Positions 21,201 through 31,989 of a DNA stretch of 64,000 nt are shown here, in pieces. The notes beneath the pieces are model-generated. The model saw nothing but the letters and a program-made list of their open reading frames with translations, searched no databases and was not told the DNA's origin. Location: assembly GCA_036873755.1 (NCBI GenBank), contig JAVTVY010037101.1, positions 1 to 64,000 of the forward strand. Direction: 5' to 3'. Position numbers and translations under genes: made by a program. Origin of the DNA: Hanleya hanleyi. Its lineage: Eukaryota > Mollusca > Polyplacophora > Lepidopleurida > Hanleyidae. Numbering within the stretch: position 1 is the stretch's first letter; each line of letters begins with the position of its first letter.

Positions 21201-21600
21201 GAAACCTCAATTCGCAAGAAGTTCTAGCAAATCTCCAGAGTAAATTCGTCATAGTCCCAGCAGACAAAGCTCCGAATAATATAATATTAATTTGTAAATA
21301 TTACTATTACCAGGTGCTGGTTAAAGAATTGAGTGTAGACATATCTTCATCAAATATGTCTACTTACTCCCAAACTGCATTTACTCTGGAAGATTTATTT
21401 AACAATCACAAAAAAATTCTCAGGGAAAGAGGTATTTGTCTTTCAACCAATCATAACGACACACCAACACTATACTGGACTCCCAAAATGCATAAATCAC
21501 CATACAAAGCTAGATTCATAGCTGGTTCTAGAAGCTGCACCACCAAGCTTTTTTCAACCTTATTGACGAGGGTCCTTCAGGAGGTAAAAGCATTTTGGAA
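21200..21600 (+). pseudogene. PLEx RT, fingers region
   Basis: In frame 2 the sequence reads FVIVPADKAPNN (21247-21282), a conserved RT1-like block, then TLYWTPKMHKSPYKARFIAG (from about 21470). A one-base deletion in the TTTTGGAAAGG block near 21597 ends the frame. The intact sequence is seen in the minus-strand copy at 62215-63012. Confidence 0.75.
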
Positions 21601-22572
21601 AGGTATTGCGCCATTATTTCTAAGAACTCTGGCGTTGAATGCATGTGGATATTGAAAAGCTCAAAATGTCTTAAGGAAGAACTTGATGCTAAAGGTCACA
21701 TACCGTACAGACATGTATCCACATGGGATTTCTCGACTCTCTATACTACAATCCCTCATCAGGACCTTATTGATCGTCTAAGTTCATTGATAGTATCTGT
21801 GTTCAAGAAAACTGATCGTAGATATATTAATGTCGGAAGCCATAAAGCATTCTTTAGCTCGACTACATACAAGAGATATCATTCATGGGATGTTCCTTTG
21901 TTTATAGAGTTGCTTGAATTTCTCATTAAAAATATCTATGTGAAATTTGGCAACACAATATATCAGCAGCATATAGGTATTCCAATGGGTACTAATTGTG
22001 CACCGCTGTTGGCTGACCTGTATCTATTCTCTTATGAATATGACTATATGCAGGCGCTTTCAAAAACCGATCCATTCAAAGCCCGTTCCTTCTCATTCAC
22101 CAAACGCTATATAGACGATCTTCTCGCAGTGGATAATCGCTATATAAATGAGGCAGTGAAGGATATATATCCACCTTCACTGGATTTGAAGGAAACTACA
22201 GATAGCCCTACAGGCACATCTTATTTAGATCTCTATCTCTATAAAAATGAAGCGGGCATTCTCTCTCGTCGACTTTATGACAAAAGAGATGATCACAATT
22301 TCGACATCGTAAACTATCCCTTTCTGGATAGTAATATTCCAGTGGGACCTGCATATGGCGTATACATATCTCGCTTAGTAGCATTTGCTAGATCCTGTGT
22401 TAAATATGACGATTTTAATCAACGTCACAAAACACTGGTGCAGAAACTTAAAAAACAGGGCTATTCCACCAGGCGCCTACACTCAAAGTTTCTCAAATTT
22501 GGCGATACATATCGCATGCTGATAGCAAAATACGAACGTAGCGTGCAAAATCTATGGTGCTACGTTTCGTAA
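21595..22572 (+). pseudogene. PLEx RT, palm, thumb and C-terminus
   Basis: Open frame of 325 codons. It includes STWDFSTLYTTIPH (catalytic Asp block), IGIPMGTNCAPLLADLYLF, the RYIDDLLAVDN catalytic motif (near 22107-22140), SYLDLYLYKNEAG, SRRLYDKRDDHNFDIV and PVGPAYGVYISRLVAFARSC. It ends naturally at TAA 22570-22572. The enzyme would reverse-transcribe its own RNA. This segment alone has no lesion, but the upstream frameshifts disable the copy. Confidence 0.8.
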
Positions 22573-22788
22573 CTTGTGTCTAATTCCGCTTAACCCGGGG
22601 CTAGGGGCCGTATGAACCCATGTACTTCAAGAACCTCATGGTACTCATATGAACAGGCACAATCAAAGCTTGACTGAGATACATCATTCTATAGATGACG
22701 ACTTTACAACGAATATTATGGATTAAGAATACTGATCAGCGATACGGATTTGATATTTTTGGAACATCATGATGTCTTGCCGGCATCA
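22573..22788 (+). repeat. PLEx 3' tail, proximal part
   Basis: Begins right after the RT stop and contains the TCTAATTCCGCTTAACCCGG and CACAATCAAAGCTTGACTGAG blocks. It continues at 24746 after the inserted element. Tail-only fragments of this sequence recur at 2037, 2336, 5191, 5675, 6829, 36410 and 60829. Confidence 0.8.
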
Positions 22789-24745
22789 TTATGTCTCCCC
22801 CAACTATGTTGGGGGGAGACATCTAGTGTTTGTGCTGTCTGTCTGTCTGTCTGGATGGATGTCTGTCCGTCCCCTTGCCTTGTCTGCAAGATATCTTGAG
22901 AACTACTGGATGGAATTTCACCAAACTTGGATGGAAGCTTCATTGGGATAGCCCCGTCATTTGATTAGGTTTTGGTGTGTGTGTGTGCATTCATCCGTGT
23001 CCGGTGTCCGTCTGTCCGTCCATCTACTGGTACATGTATATACAAGCCTTGTCTGCAATATATCCTGAGAACTACTGGACGGAATTCCACCAAACTTGGA
23101 TAGAAGCTTCAGTGGGATAGCCCCCTCATTTGATTAGGTTTTGGTGTGTGGGCGTGCATTCATCCGTGTCCAGTGTCCGTCCGTCCGTCCATCTACTGGT
23201 ACATGTATATACAGGCCTTGTCTGCAAGATATCTTGAGAACAATTGGGTGGAATTTCACCAAACTTGGATGGAAGCTTAATTGGGATAGCCCCGTCATTT
23301 GATTAGGTTTTGATGTGTGTGTGTGTGTGCATTCATGCGTGTCCGGTGTCCGTCCGTCCGTCCATCTACTTGTACATGTATATACAGGCCTTGTCTGCAA
23401 AATATCTTGAGAACTACTGGACGGAATTTCACCAAACTTGGATGGAAGCTTCATTGGGATAGCCTCTCATTTGATTAGGTTTTGGTGTGTGTGTGCATTC
23501 ATCCGTGTCCATCGTCCGTCCGTCTTGCCGTCCGTCCATCTTCATGTACATGTATATACAGGCCTTGTCTGCAAGATATCTTGAGAACTACTGGACGGAA
23601 TTCCACCAAACTTGGATAGAAGCTTCAGCGAGATAGCCCCCCCCCCCATTTGATTAGGTTTTGGTGTGTGGGCGTGCAGTCATGCGTATCCGGTATCCGT
23701 CCGTCGTCCATCTACTGGTACATGTATATACAGGCCTTGTCTGCAAGATATCTTGAGAACAACTGGATGGAATTTCACCAAACTTGGATGGAAGCTTCAT
23801 TGCGATAGCCCCGTCATTTGATTAGGTTTTGGTGTGTGTGTGTGCATTCATCCGTGTCCGGTGTCCGTCCGTCCGCCCATCTACTTGTACATGTATATAC
23901 AGACCTTGTCTGCAAGATATCTTGAGAACTACTGGACGGAATTTCACCAAACTTGGATGGAAGCTTCAGTGGGATAGCCCCCTCATTTGATTAGGTGTTG
24001 GTGTGTGTGTGTGCATTCATCCATGTCCGGTGTCCGTCCATCCATCTACTTGTACATGTATATACAGGCCTTGTCTGCAAGATATCTTGAGAACTACTGG
24101 ACGGAATTTCACCAAACTTGGACGGAAGCTTCAGTGGGTTAGCCTCCTCATTTGATTAGGTTTTGGTGTCTGTGCGTGCATTCATCCGTGTTCGGTGTCT
24201 GTCCACCTACTTATACATGTATATACAGGCCTTGTCTGCAAAATATCTTGAGAAGTACTGGACGGAATTTCACCAAACTTGGATGGAAGCTTCATTGGGA
24301 TAGCCTCTCATTTGATTAGGTTTTGGTGTGTGTGTGTGCGTTCATCCGTGTCCATCATCCGTCCATCTTCATGAACATGCGTATACAGGCCTTGTCTGCA
24401 AGATATCTTGAGAACTACTGAATGGAATTTCACCAAAATTGGAAGGTTCATTGGAATAGCCCCCTCATTTGATTAGATTTTGGTTTGTGCGTGCATTTAT
24501 CCTTGTCCATTGTCCGTCTATCCATTGATCTAATTGTACATGTATATACAGACCTTGTCGGCAAGATATCAGGAGAACTACTTGACACTTATTTCTACAT
24601 TAATTTTATAGGACTTTCCCTTAAATAATGTGCCCACTCAAGGCAAGGTGGGAGGTTGGGGGAGACGTATGTTTTTGCTTAAAAAAACAACCAGCATAGG
24701 CTTCATGCCGGAGCGGCAACCCAAGGGTCAAAGCGGAACCTCTAG
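22789..24745 (+). mobile_element. Helitron/Helentron-like non-autonomous element with tandem core
   Basis: Splits the PLEx tail at CATCA|TTGAAAAC: the element starts TTATGTCTCCCCC and ends CCTCTAG followed by TT. The insertion point between A and T and the CTAG 3' end resemble Helitron termini. Its 5' end holds a palindrome (ATGTCTCCCCCAAC and its complement at 22791-22823). A related inverted copy (GGTTGGGGGAGACGTATG) lies near the 3' end, and a short GCCG-GAG-CGGC hairpin follows at 24707-24717. No coding capacity. Molluscan pearl-like elements share this tandem-core design. Confidence 0.6.
22860..24600 (+). repeat. tandem repeat core, about 11 units of about 170 bp
   Basis: Units are marked by CCTTGTCTGCAAGATATCTTGAGAACTACTGG-type strings starting near 22877, 23045, 23216, 23390, 23562, 23735, 23903, 24068, 24228, 24389 and 24554. 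Each also carries ATTTGATTAGGTTTTGG, a GT run and TGTCCGTCCGTCC. First and last units are the most diverged. Confidence 0.85.
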
Positions 24746-24929
24746 TTGAAAACTGTTGACCGCTTCTCTCTTGCAGGAAACAAGCCTATGTTTTTGTATA
24801 CTATGAATGTCTTTTTGAATTTGGTGCTAATACTGTTATATGGAAAATGGAATAGGTCTTTGGATTATGGATGCGGATATTCTCTAATGGACGACGGCTG
24901 GATTATGAATGACGGACTAGACGCTTGTA
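24746..24929 (+). repeat. PLEx 3' tail, distal part
   Basis: Resumes with TTGAAAACTGTTGACCGC and runs to the terminal GACGCTTGTAA. It includes the CTTCTCTCTTGCAGGAAAC block, the best-conserved part of all tail copies, and GGACGACGGCTGGATTATGA before the end. Confidence 0.8.
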
Positions 24930-25007
24930 ACAGTAATATTGTCGTCAGCGATCATCGGCGCAGTAGTGCCATTGGGGCAATTTTGATCCCATCTGGTTGT
25001 TAAAATC

Positions 25008-25490
25008 GCCTGGCTCTCTTTGGGCCTATATATAAAATATATTTTTCTTATCCCTTGCGGTATAGGAAACGGAAACTTACCACACTATACCATTGGATAA
25101 AGCTCTATCAGAAAATGCCCCCAAAAAAAACAAAAAAACAAGATGGCTTCTATGATGACGTCACAGTGACGTCCTTTTTAAAAAACGACTTTTTTGTGGA
25201 CTTTTTCGGTCAGATTCCTTGAATTTTTTGTTTATGTGATTTCTTCGCAATAGCTGCATGCTCAATTAGTAAATAATAATCTGATGTGAAATAAAATGGT
25301 TCTTGCACACTTTTCATTGCACAAAGCAGGAATTTTGAAGAAAAATGTCACTTTTCCGGTACCTCACATGTCCGCCATTTTGAATTTTTCTCTGCTGGGT
25401 ATATGCAAATAGGTTCAAAATAACCCTAAAATGATAAACTACCACGTCATGGAGAGTCAACTCTCATTTTTTTTTACGCTCGGGAGATAG
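25008..25490 (+). repeat. TTAA-type MITE family, diverged copy A
   Basis: Shares with 25911-26433 and 29445-29985 the order ACTTACCACACTATA, GATGACGTCACAGTGACGTC, TTTTTCGGTCAGATT, AATCTGATGTGAAATAA and CACATGTCCGCCATTTTGAA. Termini are eroded. No ORF. Confidence 0.6.
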
Positions 25491-25588
25491 ATCAGGAAGT
25501 TCTCTCCGGAGGCAGCCGTTAATTGCCATCGAGCCAGGTCAATTGTATTATGTGCACTGTTTTATTAACTACTCGTTATTCTTTTCAG

Positions 25589-25754
25589 GGAAAGTGCAGT
25601 TTGTTTATCGGGAAAACACTTGGCCTTTGTGGGGGATTCGAGAATCAGGCGGCTCTTCGACACTTTCTCGTATGCTTTTATTCCGGATCATAAGAGAATA
25701 GGAAAAATCCAAGGACCAGCTACCGCGAGAAATAAGAAGTTTGACATAACTGTG
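25589..25754 (+). CDS. CASD1: CASD1-like gene, exon with GDSR motif (exon 1 of those seen)
   Basis: Acceptor TTCTTTTCAG, donor GTG|GTAGGT. It encodes CLSGKHLAFVGDSRIRRLFD, matching block I of the SGNH domain of CASD1, where the Ser of GDSR is the catalytic nucleophile. The enzyme 9-O-acetylates sialic acid (as CMP-sialic acid) in the Golgi lumen. The exon starts with one leftover base, so an upstream coding exon is required; I did not find it. It ends in phase 0 and joins 31523 in frame. Confidence 0.75.
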
Positions 25755-25910
25755 GTAGGTTATAAAATCATTGAAAATCTCAAGAGGAATTATATTAGTA
25801 ACACTATGGATACCTTCCTTTAATAGTAATCACCTAAGTTTAACGAACTGTCTTAGAAATACCATCGAACATGTTTTTCTGTTAACCTAGTACCTTTTGG
25901 GGGATTCGGT

Positions 25911-26433
25911 TTAACCCTATCTGGCCTGGGCTTTTTTGGACCTGCCCAGGTCTGCACCTTCCCCTAATTATTTTTCTTACCCCTGGAGCTAGGGGGCCAA
26001 AACTTACCACACTATATCCTTGGGTCAAACTCTACCAAAAAATGTAAAATCCGAGATGACCGCGTGACGTCATTTTCAAAAACGGCATTTTTTGTCGATT
26101 TTCCCGGTCAGATTTTTCGAATTTTTTATTTATGCAATTTCTTGGCAAAAACTGCATGATAAATTAGCAAAAAATATTGTGATGTGAAATAAGATAGTTT
26201 TTGCCCAATTTTCAACGCGGAAAAGCATAAACTTTGAAAAAAGACGAAAACATCACCTTTCTGGTACCCCACATGACCGCCGTCTTCAATTTACCCATGC
26301 TCCTCTGATCGTGATCCCAATATGATAAACTATAAAGTCACGCAGTATCAGCTCTCAATTTTTCGTTGTTCCGAAAGTTGGGTGGGGGGGGCATCCCCCC
26401 CCCCACGCCCCAGGCCTGGTAAGGCTAATGTCC
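25911..26433 (+). mobile_element. TTAA-type MITE, copy B (piggyBac-like ends)
   Basis: The left end reads TTTAACCCTATCTGGCCTGGG and the right end CCCCAGGCCTGGTAAGGCTAA. A related copy ends AGGTAGGGTTAA near 29991. The CCCTA start next to TTAA is typical of piggyBac-type insertions, though the right flank here is mutated (CTAA). Non-coding. Confidence 0.5.
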
Positions 26434-26439
26434 CACTGG

Positions 26440-26565
26440 ATGTTATTTCACTCATATGGTGACAGCCAGTTTGAATGGTGAAAGAAACCGGAGTATCCAG
26501 ATAATCACCTCCCGTCGACAAGTAACTGGGAAACTTTCGCACATGCACCACCTAGTACATGTGTG
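26440..26565 (-). mobile_element. SINE body fragment, minus strand
   Basis: Reverse complement of the SINE body at 20500-20610: CCAGTTACTTGTCGACGGG, ATACTCCGGTTTCTTTCACC and CTGTCACCATATGAGTGAAA. The tRNA head is missing or eroded. Confidence 0.65.
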
Positions 26566-26639
26566 TCAGCCGAAGACAACATGGGATATCACTGGATATT
26601 GACTAAATGAATCACTGTTCCATTTCTATACCTAGAGGA

Positions 26640-26871
26640 GGTTCTTAATTCCATGAAACAACTAATCACACAAGCTACGAATGCATTTTTCGGTGTTTAC
26701 AGGAAAATACATTACCTCCCCTTACTAATAAACTGTCAGTTTAAATTATTTGAACAAGTACTTTCGCCGATAGAATTTTATGGATGTGAAATATGGAGAT
26801 ATGAAAACGTTGGAAATATCGAAAGCTTCTTTTTGCAAGTTTGTAAAAGAGTCCTAGAACTAATGAAATGA
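26640..26871 (+). pseudogene. LINE C-terminal fragment
   Basis: Encodes ITQATNAFFGVYRKIHYLPL and LSPIEFYGCEIWRYENV, resembling the region C-terminal to the RT in many LINE proteins (the YGCEIW-type motif). It is a short decayed remnant with no RT blocks. Confidence 0.5.
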
Positions 26872-28119
26872 CCATCAACTTCGTCTACGGTCACGTATAT
26901 CCATATATATGTGAAAGTATATACCTACCTACCTACCTACCCTGAGTATCTCTTATCCCCTATCCATTATCATTATCAAGTTTATCGGTTCTCAAGAGTC
27001 TTTTTGGATTTGTTTTCTCTCTCTCCTAGAAGCTTGTCTTTTTCTATCAATTATGTATTTTATTTATGTACTTCTGCACGTGGGAGACGCGATAATAAGC
27101 TTGAGTTTACGCGCTCCCAATTCACTTGATTGAATAAATACTGTTTAATTCAAGGTATATATCTTCGAAGGTAGCTTCTTGGCTGTAAATAATTCAGGAA
27201 ATTGATAGCAAATGTGTTACATTATATTTATTAGTTTATGTTTGCATATGGCGGCCTGATTGTTGGCTCAGATTATGATTTACTAACGGAGCGATTTATT
27301 TGATGATTCTAATAATGTGGAGGTTTGTCCTCGGATGGTAAGAGAAAGAACACATTTGCAGCATTTAGGGCTTATTTATTATATTTAAGGATATTATACA
27401 GTTATATTCACTGACGGTATTTCTACAATTTCTCGACTGCATGATGTCCCTTTGTTGACGAAGCTTTGCTCGGTACCACATCATTATCGGTCACAGCTTT
27501 TTTATTTTATGTAAAGTGGGACGTTTTAAAAATATGAAAACCAATTGAAAATATGTTTATTTAGATGTTGTCCTAGGCAGGTGCCAACGATCAACATAGC
27601 GGTCTTTTGTATGCGACTTACATAACTATTTATACTACTACCAGCTGATATTAATCGTTAAATAATACCAAAAGACTAAGCGCCCTCATCGCGTATTCGC
27701 AACATCCACTGGAAAAAGTGGTTACATGTTTAACGTTTCATTTTGAAATGGGTAACATGTGAGATGCTTCATAATGCTACATGTTTCACCCTGTTTTCCC
27801 ATGAAAACATGTCTCAAAGACGTGAGAATACAGCTATTTGAGGGTTGTGACATGTTTCAATCGCGTTGCCGTTTCACTATAATGACCCGAATAGCTGTTT
27901 GAAACATCAAAGCCGAAACACGTACAACCGAGTCGCAAAAGCGACATGTCTCAAGGAACACAGTATAAAAGAGGGATAATGTTGTCTGGTGCAAAAAACA
28001 TTTCTGGTCTTTAGCGATCGAGAATATATGTGTCGGTATTGGAATAAACAGGCCGACCAATTTAACTGAATTACTTGCATTTTAATACAACTCTTCCAGG
28101 CCTATAGGGTATTTGACTG

Positions 28120-28480
28120 TTTGAGGCCTGCCAAGGCCTGGAAAGAGACGCGTCCTCCCCACTAAATATTTGTTCATTCCTTGATTCTAAAAGCCCCCAA
28201 AACATATCTTGGGGTCCGCTCTGCTAGAAAGTGCAAAAATCCAAAAAATGCAATCCTTGAACACTTCGCAGTTACATGTACGTCATATTCTAAATATGAC
28301 TTTTTGGTCGATTTTTCGGTCAGATTTTCCATTTTGTTTATTTGTGCCAGGTTCTCCGAAGTAAACTACATAGTACATTAGGGAAGAATTATCTGATGTG
28401 AAATAAAATAGCTCATGCACTCAAAAAAAAAATCTCGAAGAAAACGGTAAAATATCAGCCACTTTAAATTTGCCAATGAT
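28120..28480 (+). repeat. MITE-family segment C inside left CACTG element
   Basis: A diverged TTAA-type MITE segment (TTTTTCGGTCAGATTTTCC, ATCTGATGTGAAATAAAATAG) shared with the right copy at 35210-35590. It was therefore present before the two copies separated. Confidence 0.55.
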
Positions 28481-29444
28481 TCATACCAAAAATATACACA
28501 GCTGTGTCGCTATAAAAAAAGAGTGACATTGATGGGGCATCATTTAGGGCTCGCGTTGGAAGAAACAACAACTGTGTTCTTTGTGTGACCAGAGCTACAT
28601 CCAGTATTTAGCGCATCAGGATATTTTCTGGACAATACGATTGCTCTATATACGATTACAGCCTTGCGCGGGATTCGGCCATTGTATGACACAAATGACA
28701 CCAAACCATGCATGCATCTTCACATTTCAAGTTAAATACTACACTAATGTTTCGTCATTTACCGTGACTATTGAATAGAGTAAATTGGTAAAAACTAGGA
28801 AGCGCACGTGATGTCATATAGCCAATCAGCAATGGAGCTTGCCAACACAGTGCAGAAAGGATTTCCTTTGATGTCAGCCTGACATTTCCAAATATGGCAA
28901 GTGGTGGTTGTATTGATGTTAATTTCTTTCGAATAGTCAATCAAAATTGAATTTTAAAGAGGTCATACTTTGCACTCCTCCTAATATGGATCACGGAATA
29001 TTTATAGAGCTATGACATCATCAAACTAATATTCTGATCAGATATTGTGTTTATATGTTCAGCCAAGGCAACACGTGTGGTGTTCGACTTGGATATGCGA
29101 AGATGAAACCAGGAGGAGAGAGGGGATATTATTTTTTATCTTTATGAAAATATTGAATATTGTTGGTGTGTAAAACAATTTTTCTTCTTCCTTCCTGACT
29201 GTGACCACTGTTGCGACAACCCGAGACGAGTCCAGGACTCCGTTATATTAATAATCAATGGAATGGAATTTCAACGTCTCTCACTCGGAGATATTTACCG
29301 CGAGCAGATGAATGAATGATAGAATCATTTTCAAGTTACAGACATTCATGTATCTAAGTCAGCAAGTATGGTCAATATCTGTATGCAATATAGTACCCCT
29401 GTTGAGAGCTGCTTCCTGTGTGCTGGATTAGGCTGTGTCATGTC

Positions 29445-29992
29445 AACAGGAAAGTGCCCCCCCCCCCTCCCCGCCCTATATATTTTCTCTACCACTAAGG
29501 CTAGAGCGCTGAAACTTACCACACAGTATCTTGGGTTCAAGCTCTACCGGGAAATGAACAAAGTCCAAGATGGCCGCCATGATAACGTCACAGTGACGTC
29601 ATCTTCTCGGAAGCCATTTTTCGGCCTTTTTCGGGTCGATTTTTCGAAATTTTCATTTTTCAGATTTTTCTTTCGAAAAAAATCAAATAAAATATAGAAT
29701 AATTAGTTTTGCATAAGCAAAATACTTTCAAGGCCTTTTGGGCAAGTAAAATGTGAAAAAATGGAGCGAAAAGATTGAAAAACACGACTTTTGCGGATAC
29801 CACATGGCCGCCATTTTGAATTTACCCATGATCCCCTGCCCGGGATTATATGAAAATAGGTTCAAAATGACCCCAATAAGATAAGCTTTAAAGTCACCAA
29901 GTTTCAGCCTCCTCGGTTTTGTCGTTTCAGAGCAGCAGAGAAAAGTTCACTAGGTGTGGGGGGGCACATTCCCCCCCGGCCAGGTAGGGTTA
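29445..29992 (+). mobile_element. TTAA-type MITE, copy D
   Basis: Runs from a C-run (GTGCCCCCCCCCCC) to GGCCAGGTAGGGTTAA. It contains AAGATGGCCGCCATGATAACGTCACAG-type blocks like copy A. It is absent from the right CACTG element, which has about 360 bp of other sequence at that place, so it came after the duplication or replaced sequence in this copy. Confidence 0.55.
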
Positions 29993-30639
29993 ATAAACGA
30001 TTCGCGTATTTCTGTTTCTTTCACAGGCGATCTGGCGATCTGATGAAACATGTAATGGGAGATAGACTATTTTGAATCACTTCCAAGTTTGAAACATGTT
30101 CGGACACGTTTCGGTTGCGACATGTCCCAAAAGTTGGGACACAGTCATGCTTGGGCTTAGACGTTTCATTTTGAAACATGTAGTCGGCCGTAACATGTTT
30201 CAGATACAGGAGATGTACATACAACACATGTTTCACTCTGCAGGATGTCACATGTTTCAAATGGACACATGTTTAACGACGACATGTCCATATTGAGACA
30301 TCATTAACACATATGAGGATGACACGTGTTTCAAATTGAAACATGAAGCCGTTTCCAAATGACATATGTACGTACTCACATGTCCCAAAAGTTGGGACAA
30401 AATCATGTTTCATTTTGAGACGTTAAACATGTCGCCAATTTTTACAGTGTACAGTTAATACCACTGGAGGGAATTTCAATAAAAGCCGTTACCGCGCACG
30501 TCGATAATCGATCACGCTAGGTGTTCACACATTGCACTAACCCATAGTAAAACAGTTGTGGTAGTTCAATGTTTGTTAACAGATGTAGGAAAATTCAACA
30601 AAATTTATTGGTCATATTTCAGTGAAAATATGTGGACAG

Positions 30640-31020
30640 AAATTGTATATATGCGATAAAAAAGAGAGATATAAACGCATTCATAAAAGATTTACCCTAG
30701 AAAAACAGATACTCCATTATCATTTTCTCACATTACATCGCTCAGGTAGACAACTTCGAATATCTTGGAGTATTTTCTTTGACTCAACTGGACACCACAT
30801 ACTGCAGAGACAAGAAAAAAAATACTGGCATAATACATAGTTTTAGAGATTGCTTAAACAAAAACAAAAATACATTTAACTATTTGCTGATTATCCATAT
30901 TTCTCGCATTGCAATATTGTTGAGGTAAAACGTACTCGACCCATCTCAAACCGATCTGCAGAAACCAGCAATACCGTTAATTACATTTTCACCTAATTAT
31001 GAACATAGTACGCCCCCATT
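30640..31020 (+). pseudogene. possible LINE C-terminal remnant
   Basis: In one frame GTAGACAACTTCGAATATCT gives VDNFEYLGVF, a motif found before the C-terminal region of many LINE RTs, followed by decayed sequence. Only suggestive. Confidence 0.3.
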
Positions 31021-31522
31021 ACACACTGCAAAGTTTATCTGTGTAACAGTTGAATGTTTACCTTTCTTGATAAATTTTGATTTTTTTTGGATTGATTGAC
31101 AATCGTCTTTCAGTCATTTTATTTTCCAAAATAGTCAATAGCCATGGATATCCAAGAAGACAGGCGAGCCATGGTTAATGTCGCTAGGTTTAAAACGGCC
31201 GAATAATATAGAAAAACTACCCTCACAATCAGGTACCTCTATTTCCTTATTTGAATCACGTGTAAAGACTTACGTTTTGAACGGAACATATCTCTCTGAC
31301 GCATGGTTCACCTTGATGTGAAAATTGGGTCGTCTGTGAATGTTGGAACATTTGTTCTTGTTTTGTTTTTTTCCGTCGATTTTGCTTTTATTTGTAATCA
31401 GATGGATTTCTCCCTTTGTTACGTATTCCATTTCCTAGTATAGACTATATACAGTATAAAAGATGTATATCATTTTGGATTTCACCTTTTATCCTCAATA
31501 ACGTCACATATATTTTTTGAAG

Positions 31523-31630
31523 GATTTCCGGTGGGAGGCTTTGATGAACCAATCGACAAGGCTCTTAAAAGGCTGGAAGGAGGTTAAACGAGAATTGTTG
31601 CCCAAAGTATTAGTCATCGGAGTCGGTGCA
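31523..31630 (+). CDS. CASD1: CASD1-like gene, exon 2
   Basis: 108 bp, phase 0 at both ends, acceptor TTTTTTGAAG and donor GCA|GTAAGT. It encodes DFRWEALMNQSTRLLKGWKE through LLPKVLVIGVGA, aligning to the CASD1 stretch that ends with the Gly of SGNH block II (V-x-G-A before Trp). Exon 1 reads directly into it in frame. Confidence 0.75.
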
Positions 31631-31937
31631 GTAAGTATTGCTTATATATTTTTTTTGTCAGAATGTCCATCGATTATCATAATCCGCACACTGATACACA
31701 GGCGCGAGCTAGCATATAGTATCTCAGCCTCAACCTGGACCCCAGATAAGATCAGCAATATGTCTATCAGTTTCAAATTTCTTTCGTGCATAACATTTCA
31801 TTTTGGCACTTCAATCGTGTTTCATGGGGGGCAAAATTCTGGCCTAACCTCACCAGGTCCATTTCTCTGAATGTGTGGGCCATTCTGAATTCTTACTTCC
31901 CCTTATTCTGACGGTGACACCGTTTTTATTTTAACAG

Positions 31938-31989
31938 TGGGACATCCTTTTCACTAACGGAACAGAACAGGGAGAACGGCAATTTACAG
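31938..31989 (+). CDS. CASD1: CASD1-like gene, exon 3
   Basis: 52 bp between TTTTAACAG and TTTACAG|GTGAGG. It encodes WDILFTNGTEQGERQFT, continuing block II (Gly-Ala-Trp). Starts phase 0 and ends phase 1, matching both neighbours. Confidence 0.7.

Larger units (their letters stand above)
20700..24929 (+). mobile_element. PLEx copy P5, longest RT-element copy
   Basis: Contains an N-terminal module, RT coding region and 3' tail ending CGCTTGTAA at 24929. The tail is split by a foreign 1.96 kb insertion (22789-24745). Coding is interrupted by two frameshifts (near 21190 and 21597). The RT has YIDD and IPMGTNCAP motifs and no visible GIY-YIG, integrase or recombinase, so it is described as Penelope-like-type with uncertain family. 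The 5' border is not defined. Confidence 0.75.
27707..30449 (+). mobile_element. CACTG-ended DNA element, left copy
   Basis: Starts CACTGGAAAAAGTGG and ends CCAATTTTTACAGTG. The outer 30 bp of both ends match (also TGG..ACATGTTTAACGT). Subterminal zones are dense in ACATGT, especially 30030-30440. A 2.5 kb homologue in inverted orientation is at 33470-36003. CACTG ends suggest a CMC-type (CACTA/Mirage/Chapaev) relative. The right flank is TA but the left flank is TC, so duplication is not confirmed here. No transposase ORF. It contains a TTAA-type MITE at 29445-29990. Confidence 0.65.
25755..31522 (+). other. CASD1-like intron 1, filled with repeats
   Basis: A 5.8 kb intron containing a TTAA-type MITE (25911-26433), a SINE body, a LINE C-terminal fragment and the left CACTG-ended element (27707-30449). 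No further exon was recognised. Confidence 0.6.

Noticed and set aside
23134..23454. 106-codon minus-strand frame in the tandem core
   Set aside because: Produced by the 170 bp tandem repeat; the peptide is itself repeated and has no family resemblance.
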